Below, in pieces: positions 19,701 through 27,029 of a stretch of DNA of 37,125 nt. The DNA is taken from contig JAICEJ010000005.1 of the NCBI GenBank assembly GCA_025924215.1, forward strand, positions 1 to 37,125, read 5' to 3'. A model generated the notes under the pieces. The model saw only the letters and a program-made list of their open reading frames with translations, was not told the DNA's origin and did no database searches. The position numbers and the translations under genes are program-made. This stretch comes from Candidatus Binatia bacterium. Its GTDB lineage: Bacteria; Desulfobacterota; Binatia; UBA9968. Position 1 is the stretch's first letter, and each line of letters starts with the position of its first letter.

Positions 19701-19955
19701 CCTGACATGAATCACATTTGGATGGTTCAGGTCGCGTCTCTGCCGGAAGAAAAAGATGCTGATCAGATGGCCGATCGGCTCCGTCAAAAAGGCTACGATG
19801 CGCGCGTCATCCGGGCCGCGGTCGACAATCGATTGCGCTACCGCGTTCGTGTCGGCCAATTGACGACCCGAAATGAAGCAGTCGAACTAAACAATACGCT
19901 TAAAGCAAATGAGAAGTTTTCCGATAGCTACATTTCGCGCGTAACGGTTAGATAA
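16767..19955 (+). CDS. gspD: Type II secretion system secretin GspD with proline-rich linkers and a C-terminal SPOR-like domain
   Basis: N0/N1 domains: VSLNFNRADLVEIIHILAQHLRLTYTIDPEVKGIVTIHSAEPL. Secretin core: ILSSPSVLATDNRPARIQVGREIPVLSS...VQYRNTGVILTIIPQVN...DGDTLAIGGIISDTTRRDRSGVPYLMDLPVLGRLFGTTNDTTDRTELVMLITPHVV. C-term: WMVQVASLPEEKDADQMADRLRQKGYDARVIRAAVDNRLRYRVRVGQLTTRNEAVELNNTLKA. AGGAGG precedes ATG 16767. Confidence 0.95.
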   Translation: MPGKCFRGLVTLMYVTSSVLPLAAQQGPTQPPLTPVPVQPAPTEPNQAPPGQGQPPPSQLPRRAPIVPQRPPSAAQQVPGTPGASDGSVPQGVPAPAPAPAPTPIPPERRMLPPPSTAGGMVSLNFNRADLVEIIHILAQHLRLTYTIDPEVKGIVTIHSAEPLRPEDLLPIFHQVLRMNNAVAVRTGNIYRITTIKDAKGLVRPLAQGREDSFALQVVPVRFFSAAEMKKLLTPFLTPGGELVDYPRGNFLVIIDLPSNIQRLVEIADMIDVQVFAGTRMEIYQPKVASAEELATEMTKVMQYYAASAPQQENFASQFVPLPRINQLLVISHSEAAWTYAKRWLERVDVAGEGPGRRIFIYPVENGKATELADVLTQALGQPMTGRRDTSRTLQDLHRSTPGGFGQFDSGSRSLSPSYGRSGFQQQTQPLGGAFATVPAPAPTQAPPAAPTPGLPPGLPSVPGAPRPATPAAPGAKPEEQLRIVPDPGTNSLIIYGTVQEFQNIKNILKDLDIIPRQVLMDVMVAEVSLTGSESFGVEYELFRKYNPSIFGQTFDSQGAVRSGIFNQATRPATENSPFAQFLNGISGVAGRGNTIRAFISALATDNRAKILSSPSVLATDNRPARIQVGREIPVLSSQSQSVVGDSPIVNSVQYRNTGVILTIIPQVNSQGLVHLQVKQEVSDVGAPSFGNTNSPSFTTRDAETTAVVQDGDTLAIGGIISDTTRRDRSGVPYLMDLPVLGRLFGTTNDTTDRTELVMLITPHVVRNRDEAQQVTEGFKEKIYGVRNELERFWMEQERLKSRRQQPAMPPAEIPAVPGPRENLPIPTPNTSSIPRGMPGPALPQHAPQNPAPPQPSISLDKRGRKNASAMERAGATAISDRPADVAVVTELTNRNPPLPWPPAVPHSPANLVTSSDPMQVAQGLQSEGIASALSVRSIDAVAQFERPAPAQASLGNPIHPTNRVITAAKKIDQATRNPDMNHIWMVQVASLPEEKDADQMADRLRQKGYDARVIRAAVDNRLRYRVRVGQLTTRNEAVELNNTLKANEKFSDSYISRVTVR

Positions 19956-20015
19956 TAGCAAAAATCTCCGCCAGAGAGCCACGTCCCGAATTCCTAGAGA
20001 GAAATCTTCCCTCAA

Positions 20016-20046
20016 CAGCACAGCGGCGGAATCCGCCGCTGTGCTG
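20016..20046 (+). terminator. Long perfect hairpin after gspD, likely terminator
   Basis: CAGCACAGCGGCGGA-A-TCCGCCGCTGTGCTG, a near-perfect 15-bp-arm palindrome ~60 nt downstream of the gspD stop. The T-tail is poor (gcgttta). Confidence 0.6.
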
Positions 20047-20136
20047 CGTTTAAGTATTACGCCGGTTCTTATTCGTCAGGACCATCTACAAAGCTTTCCC
20101 TAACCTGGACAGCTTTGTTATGATAAATACAGCGAT

Positions 20137-20970
20137 ATGACAGTTTCGATCTCTGAGTTGATTGTACTCATCCGTGGTGGCGGCGAAATGGCTACAGGTA
20201 TCGCGCACCGGTTGCACCGTTGTCATATGCGGGTGTTAATCACTGAAATTACTATGCCCACGTCGGTCCGGAGAAATGTTGCATTTGCCGAAGCGGTTTA
20301 CAAAGGCGCTCACACCGTCGAAGGAGTCGAGGCTGTTCGCGCTGCTTCTTGCGATGAAGCTTATATGGCTTGGAAGCGAAATCAAATTCCGGTCTTTGTA
20401 GATCCCGAGGCGTCGATTCGAGAAATTCTTAAGCCCGTCGTGATTGTCGACGCCATTATGGCTAAGAAGAATGGCGTTGCAAGACTCACTGACGCGCCGG
20501 TTGTGATCGGTGTGGGCCCAGGCTTCACGGCGGGGTTTAATGTGCATGCGGTAGTTGAAAGTAATCGGGGTCATCATTTAGGGCGTGTCATCTGGGATGG
20601 GGCCGCCGAAACCGACACCGGCATACCCGCTTCGGTGGATGGCTATACGGCATCCAGAGTTCTGAGGGCGCCGCGGAGCGGGACCTTTAATGCGCTCCGA
20701 GCTATCGGTGATGTGATCGCGACGGGTGAGCCGGTCGCACACGTGAATGGTGAATTGATCAAAGCGGAGATCTCAGGGCAGATTCGCGGGCTACTCCGCA
20801 ATGGCATTCAGGTCCAGCAAGGCAGCAAAGCCGGCGACATTGATCCGCGCGGTGAAAGGGGTTATTGTGATTCGATTTCCGATAAGTCGCGGGCGATCGC
20901 CGGCGGTGTCTTGGAAGCGGTTCTTCATTCTCTCGGAGATTTAAAAATTCATGGCGATTCTAAATTCTAA
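20137..20970 (+). CDS. YqeB/EF2563-family selenium-dependent molybdenum hydroxylase-associated protein
   Basis: VLIRGGGEMATGIAHRLHRCHMRVLITEITMPTSVRRNVAFAEAVYKGAHTVEGVEA..., VDAIMAKKN, VGVGPGFTAGFNVHAVVESNRGHHLGRVIWDGAAETDTGIPASVDGYTASRVLRAPRSGTF, as expected for this family. Confidence 0.85.
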   Translation: MTVSISELIVLIRGGGEMATGIAHRLHRCHMRVLITEITMPTSVRRNVAFAEAVYKGAHTVEGVEAVRAASCDEAYMAWKRNQIPVFVDPEASIREILKPVVIVDAIMAKKNGVARLTDAPVVIGVGPGFTAGFNVHAVVESNRGHHLGRVIWDGAAETDTGIPASVDGYTASRVLRAPRSGTFNALRAIGDVIATGEPVAHVNGELIKAEISGQIRGLLRNGIQVQQGSKAGDIDPRGERGYCDSISDKSRAIAGGVLEAVLHSLGDLKIHGDSKF

Positions 20971-20992
20971 AATCTCAAACGGTGAGGCTGGC

Positions 20993-21913
20993 GTGAATCC
21001 AAAACAGCTGACAATCGAGGACGTCCAGGAGATTCTGCTCAAAGAGGAATATGTTTGCGACCGCTCATTGGCTACCGTGGTGTATCTTTCATTGGCAATG
21101 GGTAAACCATTGCTGCTCGAAGGAGAGGCCGGAGTAGGTAAAACCGAAATCGCCAAGGTGCTTGCGAAAGTGTTGAACGCCAAACTGATCCGGCTCCAGT
21201 GCTACGAGGGCTTGGACGCCAACACGGCACTTTACGAGTGGAATTATCCCAAGCAAATGTTGCGGATCAAACTGGAGGAAGTTCAAAGAGGAGATAAAAA
21301 GGCGGTCGAAACCGAGATCTTCAATCAAGATTACTTGCTCAAGCGCCCTCTGTTGGAGGCCATTATCAGCGAAGAGGAGAATCCGCCGGTGCTGCTTATC
21401 GACGAAATTGATCGCGCCGACGTCGAGTTTGAAGCCTTCTTGCTCGAAGTACTGTCCGACTTCCAAATCACTATCCCCGAGATTGGCACTGTACAAGCGA
21501 AGCAGCGTCCTTACGTCTTTTTGACTTCAAATCGGACCCGCGAAATTCATGATGCCCTAAAGCGACGTTGTCTTTATCATTGGATCGAGTATCCAACTTT
21601 TGAAAAGGAGCTGGAGATCATTTCGACCAAGTTCCCAGAAGTCGCCCCGGCAATGGCCAAGCAGATCTGCGCTTTTATGCAGCGGGTTCGCGAGATGAAT
21701 TTTTACAAAAGACCCGGCGTGGCCGAAACATTGGATTGGGCGACAGCTCTGATTGCCCTCAACCGAAAGGGATTGGACGACAAGACCGTCGTTGAAACAA
21801 TGGGCTGTGTATTTAAATATCGAGAAGATCTACACCATCTGAAAGAGCAAATCGAAGGCAAACATCTCAATTTGGATACATTGCTCAGGTCTTCGCCCGA
21901 ATTGATGAGTTAG
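20993..21913 (+). CDS. MoxR-family AAA+ ATPase (CoxD-like)
   Basis: Walker A LLEGEAGVGKTEIAKVLAK; Walker B PVLLIDEIDRADVEFEAFLLEVLSDFQITIPEIG; sensor FLTSNRTREIHDALKRRCLYHWIEYP. GTG 20993 with GGTGAGG upstream is preferred over ATG 20951. Confidence 0.93.
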   Translation: MNPKQLTIEDVQEILLKEEYVCDRSLATVVYLSLAMGKPLLLEGEAGVGKTEIAKVLAKVLNAKLIRLQCYEGLDANTALYEWNYPKQMLRIKLEEVQRGDKKAVETEIFNQDYLLKRPLLEAIISEEENPPVLLIDEIDRADVEFEAFLLEVLSDFQITIPEIGTVQAKQRPYVFLTSNRTREIHDALKRRCLYHWIEYPTFEKELEIISTKFPEVAPAMAKQICAFMQRVREMNFYKRPGVAETLDWATALIALNRKGLDDKTVVETMGCVFKYREDLHHLKEQIEGKHLNLDTLLRSSPELMS

Positions 21914-21918
21914 CGGAT

Positions 21919-23130
21919 ATGGAAATCACTCCAGAACTCGTTGCAGCTGCAGTCAACAATTTTGCGGCGGTGCGTGGACACGGCACTGTGGCCAATTTAC
22001 TCGCCTTCGGGCGCGCTCTGAAGCAATTGGGGGTGAAGGTAAGTTTGAGCCAAGTCATCGACACGTCCCGCTCGCTCGATTTAGTGGATATCGGCGAGAA
22101 GGAGGATTTTCGCGCTCTTCTGCGGTCCAATTTGATTTCTCAAGTGGAGGATTTTCCCGTCTTCGACATGGTCTTCGATTGCTTCTGGCGCGAACAGAAC
22201 TACGAGCGGGTGCCGATGGAGACGCTCGAGATTCAAGGAACGCCCACCGAATCTCAGGCGCAAGAAGGCGGCGAGGAGGAGGGGTTGGATGAAGCCTTTG
22301 CTGACACGCCTGCGAAAGAGAATGTCGAGTTGGAGAATTTGGACGAGTTTTCGATTCCGACCTACAGCGCCCAAGAATTGCTCAACCGCAAAGATTTTAG
22401 CGAAATGAGTGTCGAGGAGAGTCGCGCGATCGCCCGCGCAATCTTGCTGATTGCCACGAAAATTGCCACCCAGATCAGCCGGCGCAAGAAACACTCGCGC
22501 AAAGGGGCGACAGTGGACCCGCGCTGGACCTTGCGAAAAAATATCAAATACGGCGGCGACGTGGTCGAGTTGGTTAACCGCAAGCGCCGCATCAAAAAAA
22601 CCAAGGTGGTGCTGCTTTGTGATGTCAGCGGCTCGATGGATTGTTACAGTCGATTTTTGATTCAATTCATGTACGGATTGCAGAATGAGCTGTGGGGTGT
22701 TGAGACGTTTGTTTTTAGTACCTCGCTTACCCGTATCACCCATCTGATTCGCACCAAGGATATTGCCAATGCGCTGGAGCAGATCTCCGGCAGCATTTTG
22801 GGCTGGTCCGGCGGGACCAACATCGGCCGTTCTCTGCAAACCTTTAACCGAAATTTTGCTCCGGCCATGGTGACCTCCCGAACCATCGTCGTTATCATCA
22901 GTGACGGTTGGGACCGGGGCGACGTTAGCCTACTAGAGCGGCAGATGCAGGATCTAAAGCGTCGATGTAAGAAAGTGATCTGGCTCAATCCGCTGCTTGC
23001 CAGTGAAAATTATGAGCCCTTGTGCAAGGGAATGCAGGCGGCTTTGCCGTACATCGATCTGTTCTTGTCGGTTCATAATCTCAACAGTTTAGTTGCGTTG
23101 GGGCGCACTTTACAGAAGATGGTGGCTTGA
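21919..23130 (+). CDS. VWA-domain protein (CoxE-like)
   Basis: VVLLCDVSGSMDCYSRFLIQFMYGLQNELWGVETFVFSTSLTRIT...GWSGGTNIGRSLQTFN...VVIISDGWDRGD (MIDAS); directly follows the MoxR gene. Confidence 0.93.
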   Translation: MEITPELVAAAVNNFAAVRGHGTVANLLAFGRALKQLGVKVSLSQVIDTSRSLDLVDIGEKEDFRALLRSNLISQVEDFPVFDMVFDCFWREQNYERVPMETLEIQGTPTESQAQEGGEEEGLDEAFADTPAKENVELENLDEFSIPTYSAQELLNRKDFSEMSVEESRAIARAILLIATKIATQISRRKKHSRKGATVDPRWTLRKNIKYGGDVVELVNRKRRIKKTKVVLLCDVSGSMDCYSRFLIQFMYGLQNELWGVETFVFSTSLTRITHLIRTKDIANALEQISGSILGWSGGTNIGRSLQTFNRNFAPAMVTSRTIVVIISDGWDRGDVSLLERQMQDLKRRCKKVIWLNPLLASENYEPLCKGMQAALPYIDLFLSVHNLNSLVALGRTLQKMVA

Positions 23131-23153
23131 AATCGTCGCCACGGAGGAAAATC

Positions 23154-23549
23154 ATGTCAGGTCAAGGAACGTGCTTTGAGGACCCCGTTTTGGAAGCCAA
23201 GAAGAAGGACTCGGTTTATCATCAGGTAAAAGAGTTTCTCGATAAAGGTGAAACAGTCGCGGTGGCGACTATCGTTTCGGCCAAAGGCTCGACTCCGCGA
23301 GAAGTCGGCGCGAAAATGGTGGTCACAGCCTGGGGAGAAATTCTCGGCACTATTGGCGGTGGTTGCGGTGAGGCAGACGTCAAGCGCGAAGCTATTGAAG
23401 TCATCCGAACGCGCAAACCGAGAATGGTGCGTGTAGATCTGCTCGATGACATATCGTCCGACAGCCCGGCTGTTTGCGGCGGAATCATGAATATTTTTGT
23501 CGATCCTTGGTGGGAAGAGAGCGATCGGGAGCCAGTGGCCAAGGAATGA
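23154..23549 (+). CDS. XdhC/CoxI-family N-terminal-domain protein
   Basis: VAVATIVSAKGSTPREVGAKMVVTAWGEILGTIGGGCGEADVKREAIEVI...DSPAVCGGIMNIFVDPW. GGAGG precedes ATG 23154. Confidence 0.9.
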   Translation: MSGQGTCFEDPVLEAKKKDSVYHQVKEFLDKGETVAVATIVSAKGSTPREVGAKMVVTAWGEILGTIGGGCGEADVKREAIEVIRTRKPRMVRVDLLDDISSDSPAVCGGIMNIFVDPWWEESDREPVAKE

Positions 23550-24316
23550 GCGCCCTTTCTGAAGAATTGGTGCGGATCAGCGAGCAAGGCCTATCCGCTG
23601 TTCTTGCGACGATCGTCGAAGCGGAGGGAAGCGACCGTATTCAAGCTGGCGCTAAATGCCTGGTAGTGGACGGCAAAAGCCAAACCGAGACGATCAGCGA
23701 TTCGCGCGCGGTTGAGCGGATTGTTCGTGAGAGCGAGGCGATACTAAGCGGGGAGAAGTCCAAGCTCATTGCAATTGAAATACCCGAGGCCGGAAGACTT
23801 CAGGTTTTTTTTGAAGTCATGTTGGCGCCGCCCAAGCTGATTGTTGTCGGTGCCGGCCATATCGCTGTGCCTCTAGTTCAAATCGCCAAGGTTCTAGATT
23901 TTCACGTTACTGTCATTGACGATCGCCTCCTTTATGCCAATCGCGACAGGTTTCCGGCGGCTGATGAAGTGCTGGTTGGTGATATGGCGCAAATGTTGAA
24001 AGAGATGACGATTACTCCATCCTGTTATATCATCCTGATTACCCGCGGACATAAATATGATGAACCTTGTCTGCGCCAGATCCTTCACAGTAAAGCGAAA
24101 TACATCGGTATGATCGGTAGCCGGCGCCGAATCAAGGCCTGCTTTCAAAGATTCCGGGACGAGGAGAAAATCGCCGAGGAAGTCATCGAGCGGGTGTACG
24201 CTCCGATAGGTCTGGATATCGCAACCGAGACACCGGCCGAAATTGCATTGTCAATTCTGGCTGAGGTGGTCAAGGTTCGTCGCGGCGGCAAGGCGGCATC
24301 GCTCTCTGGCCATTGA
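23546..24316 (+). CDS. XdhC-like protein with degenerate N-terminal domain and C-terminal Rossmann domain
   Basis: PPKLIVVGAGHIAVPLVQIAKVLDFHVTVIDDRLLYANRDRFPAADEVLVG...TRGHKYDEPCLRQIL...YIGMIGSRRRIKACF...VYAPIGLDIATETPAEIALSILAEVV. ATG 23546 overlaps the previous stop. Confidence 0.92.
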   Translation: MSALSEELVRISEQGLSAVLATIVEAEGSDRIQAGAKCLVVDGKSQTETISDSRAVERIVRESEAILSGEKSKLIAIEIPEAGRLQVFFEVMLAPPKLIVVGAGHIAVPLVQIAKVLDFHVTVIDDRLLYANRDRFPAADEVLVGDMAQMLKEMTITPSCYIILITRGHKYDEPCLRQILHSKAKYIGMIGSRRRIKACFQRFRDEEKIAEEVIERVYAPIGLDIATETPAEIALSILAEVVKVRRGGKAASLSGH

Positions 24317-24343
24317 GCCGGCACTTGTTTAACGGACGCTGCA

Positions 24344-24757
24344 GTGTCGCGCAGAATCGAAGGTGTGATTTTTTCGGACCTGGGCCAAGCGTCCAAATTT
24401 ATGGCGCTAGATTGGGTGCAGGAAGCGCTTCGGGAAAGTTTAGGCTTTGCGCCGTACCCGGCTACTCTCAATCTGCAGCCATCAACGCCGCAGGATGCGC
24501 GGCTGTGGGAGCAAATCCAGAGAGACGTTGCGGCGGTGCCACTGGCGCCGGTCCCGACCGGCTTCTGTAGCGCTGGGCTTTATTTTGTCAGCTTACGGCG
24601 ATTGGCCGACGGCCAGGAAACGGTCAGGGGAGCTGTACTACTTCCTGCCGTGGTCGATTATCCAAAAGACAAAATCGAAGTCGTTGCCCAAGTTCGAATA
24701 AAAGATGCGCTCTCTGTCAAGGATGGTGATCGCTTGGTTTTGGAGTTTGACGATTGA
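24344..24757 (+). CDS. DUF120 / CTP-dependent (archaeal-type) riboflavin kinase-like protein
   Basis: EGVIFSDLGQASKFM...LRESLGFAPYPATLNLQP...GFCSAGLYFVSLRRLADGQETVRGAVLLPAVVDYPKDKIEVVAQVRIKDALSVKDGDRLVLEF. The pattern LGF.PYP.TLNL ... GAV..P....Y....IEV.A...++D.L.+KDGD is typical of RibK/DUF120. Confidence 0.75.
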   Translation: MSRRIEGVIFSDLGQASKFMALDWVQEALRESLGFAPYPATLNLQPSTPQDARLWEQIQRDVAAVPLAPVPTGFCSAGLYFVSLRRLADGQETVRGAVLLPAVVDYPKDKIEVVAQVRIKDALSVKDGDRLVLEFDD

Positions 24758-25407
24758 ATAACAAAAAGCGACTGATCGTTGGTATTTCCGGAGCCACCGG
24801 CGCCATTTATGGCGTTCGTATGCTCGAGATCCTGGCGAAATTGGCTGAGATCGAAACTCATCTGGTTTTGAGCAAAGCGGGTCGAATGACGATCCAGGTG
24901 GAGACTCCGTACTCGTCTAAGGATGTCGAGGCAATGGCGGATGTCGTTCACGACGTTAACAATGTCGGAGCCAGCATCTCGAGCGGTTCCTTTCGCACCG
25001 AAGGCATGGTCATCGCGCCGTGCTCGATGAAGTCGATGAGCGGTATTGCGCATTCGCTCGGGGGCGACCTCCTAGTGCGCGCCGCTGATGTGGTATTAAA
25101 GGAGCGCAAAAAGCTTGTCCTCGTAGTACGAGAAACCCCGCTCCACTTGGGCCATCTCGAGGCGATGGTGTCGCTGACCCGAATGGGGGCGGTTATCTTT
25201 CCACCGGTGCCGGCTTTTTATCACCGACCTAAAACATTGGACGACGTAATCAATCAGACAGTCACTCGTATTCTGGATCAGTTCGGCATCGATGTGAAAC
25301 TATTTCACCGATGGGATGACGAAGGAATGACTCGTCATCCTGATGCCGGAAAAACCACCACGCTGGCGGCCGCCAAGGCCAGCCAGCGGATCAAAAAGCA
25401 GTCGTAA
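24754..25407 (+). CDS. ubiX: UbiX-family flavin prenyltransferase
   Basis: LIVGISGATGAIYGVRMLEIL; APCSMKSMSGIAHSLGGDLLVRAADVVLKERKKLVLVVRETPLHLGHLEAMVSLTRMGAVIFPPVPAFYHRPKTLDDVINQTVTRILDQFGID. TTG start overlaps the previous stop. Confidence 0.95.
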   Translation: MNNKKRLIVGISGATGAIYGVRMLEILAKLAEIETHLVLSKAGRMTIQVETPYSSKDVEAMADVVHDVNNVGASISSGSFRTEGMVIAPCSMKSMSGIAHSLGGDLLVRAADVVLKERKKLVLVVRETPLHLGHLEAMVSLTRMGAVIFPPVPAFYHRPKTLDDVINQTVTRILDQFGIDVKLFHRWDDEGMTRHPDAGKTTTLAAAKASQRIKKQS

Positions 25408-25425
25408 AGCGCTGCTCTGCTCGAC

Positions 25426-26478
25426 ATGCCAAGCCGCCGAGAGAACAAAGCTCTCACCAAGACCCAACAGCGAAAAAAAGAACATCTCGAGCTGTGTCTC
25501 GACAGCAAAACAATTTTGGATCCAACAGGATCCGGTCTCGGTTCCTATACCTTTGTTCACAACGCATTGCCCGATCTCGACATAGACGAAATCAACACCG
25601 AGACAACCTTTCTGGGCAAGCGACTGAAGGCGCCTTTACTGATCTCGTCGATGACTGGCGGCTTCAGCTTGGCGCGAACGGTTAACCGCAACCTTGCGGC
25701 CGCGGCGCAAGAGCTTGGTTTGGCGATGGGGGTCGGGTCGCAGCGCGTCGCCATCGAGGAACCATCGGCCGCAGAATCTTTTCAAGTCAGGGAAGTTGCC
25801 CCGGACATCCTCCTGCTAGCCAATCTGGGTGCTGTTCAACTCAATTACGGTTACGGTCTGGATCACTGTCGACGCGCCGTTGAAATGATCGGTGCGGATG
25901 CCCTAATTTTACATCTGAACGTTCTCCAAGAAGCTGTCCAGCCGGAGGGCAACCGCAATTTTTCCGGCTTGACGGCTAAAATAGCGGCGATTTGTCGTGA
26001 TCTGGAGGTAGCGGTGGTCGCCAAAGAAGTCGGCAGCGGCATCTCGGCCGAAGTTGCTGTGCGGCTTGCTCGCGCGGGCGTCAAAGCCATCGATGTCGCG
26101 GGCAAGGGCGGAACTTCTTGGTACGCGGTCGAAGCCTCCAGGGCCGCCAAGGCCGGGCAGCCGGTGGATGTCTCGTTTGCCGACTGGGGTATTCCAACCG
26201 ATCAGTCCCTGATTTCGGTACGGGAAGTCCTCCCGGAGATGACACTGGTCGCTTCCGGCGGCATTCGCTCCGGCTTGGACATGGCGAAAGCCATAGCTCT
26301 TGGGGCCGACATGGCCGCTTTGGGTCAACCGTTGCTGGCGCCGGCATTAGAGTCCGTCGAAAAGGTAGTAAAATCGCTGCGTTCGATTATCTACGAGATC
26401 AAGGTGGCGATGTTGTGTGTCGGCGCTCGTGATCTTGGCGCTCTACGTAGAACTCCATTGTTGCGGCGATCCCTGTGA
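25426..26478 (+). CDS. fni: Type 2 (FMN-dependent) isopentenyl-diphosphate delta-isomerase
   Basis: [120 protein letters not shown]. Confidence 0.96.
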   Translation: MPSRRENKALTKTQQRKKEHLELCLDSKTILDPTGSGLGSYTFVHNALPDLDIDEINTETTFLGKRLKAPLLISSMTGGFSLARTVNRNLAAAAQELGLAMGVGSQRVAIEEPSAAESFQVREVAPDILLLANLGAVQLNYGYGLDHCRRAVEMIGADALILHLNVLQEAVQPEGNRNFSGLTAKIAAICRDLEVAVVAKEVGSGISAEVAVRLARAGVKAIDVAGKGGTSWYAVEASRAAKAGQPVDVSFADWGIPTDQSLISVREVLPEMTLVASGGIRSGLDMAKAIALGADMAALGQPLLAPALESVEKVVKSLRSIIYEIKVAMLCVGARDLGALRRTPLLRRSL

Positions 26479-26536
26479 GCGTCTCGAGTTCCGTTCGACT
26501 CTATAAATTCTATGCTCATTTGGTTCCGTAGCTTCT

Positions 26537-27016
26537 ATGCCTGACGACCTAAAGCAGCAGGTTATCCATTACCTCCAGACTCATAACACCATGACGTTGG
26601 CGACTTGCGCCAACGATGTGCCGTGGGCAGCCACGGTGTTTTATGCCAGTGAAGAATGGAAGCTCTATTTTTTTTCGGCGCCGCAATCGCGCCATTGTCA
26701 AAATCTCGCTGTCAACGCGCGAGTTGCAGTCACCGTCCAAGAGGATTACAAGGATTGGCGCCGGATTAAGGGGATTCAGTCGGAGGGAAAAGCGCTGCTG
26801 GTGGATTCGACTCTCGAGAAAACCAAGGCGATGGCCGTTTATGCGCGCAAGTATCCTGAGGTGATTAAGCTTTTCACGACCCCCGGCAGCGGAGTTTTTT
26901 ACCAGGCCTTTCTTAAAGTCAAATTTTACTGCGTCGTTCCTGAGAAAATATATTTCATCGATAACGAACAGGGCTTCGGCAAAAGGCAGGAGTTGGAGTT
27001 GACGGAGCAGGCGTAG
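26537..27016 (+). CDS. Pyridoxamine 5'-phosphate oxidase-like FMN-binding protein
   Basis: HNTMTLATCANDVPWAATVFYASEEWKLYFFSAPQSRHCQNLAVNARVAVTVQEDYKDWRRIKGIQSEGKA is the PNPOx-like split-barrel pattern. Confidence 0.85.
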   Translation: MPDDLKQQVIHYLQTHNTMTLATCANDVPWAATVFYASEEWKLYFFSAPQSRHCQNLAVNARVAVTVQEDYKDWRRIKGIQSEGKALLVDSTLEKTKAMAVYARKYPEVIKLFTTPGSGVFYQAFLKVKFYCVVPEKIYFIDNEQGFGKRQELELTEQA

Positions 27017-27029
27017 CAAAGGATGGACA

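Noticed and set aside
19115-19708. 197-aa antisense ORF opposite the gspD 3' end
   Set aside because: Low-complexity Gly/Ala/Cys-rich translation opposite a Pro-rich linker; shadow of gspD coding.
20095-20125. Sigma70 promoter upstream of the YqeB-like gene (TATGAT -10)
   Set aside because: The -10-like TATGAT is plausible, but the -35 at correct spacing (TTCCCT) is weak; not strong enough to list.
22081-22839. 252-aa antisense ORF opposite the VWA gene
   Set aside because: The + strand VWA protein has a clear family match. The reverse ORF has no recognisable motif and looks like a codon-bias shadow.
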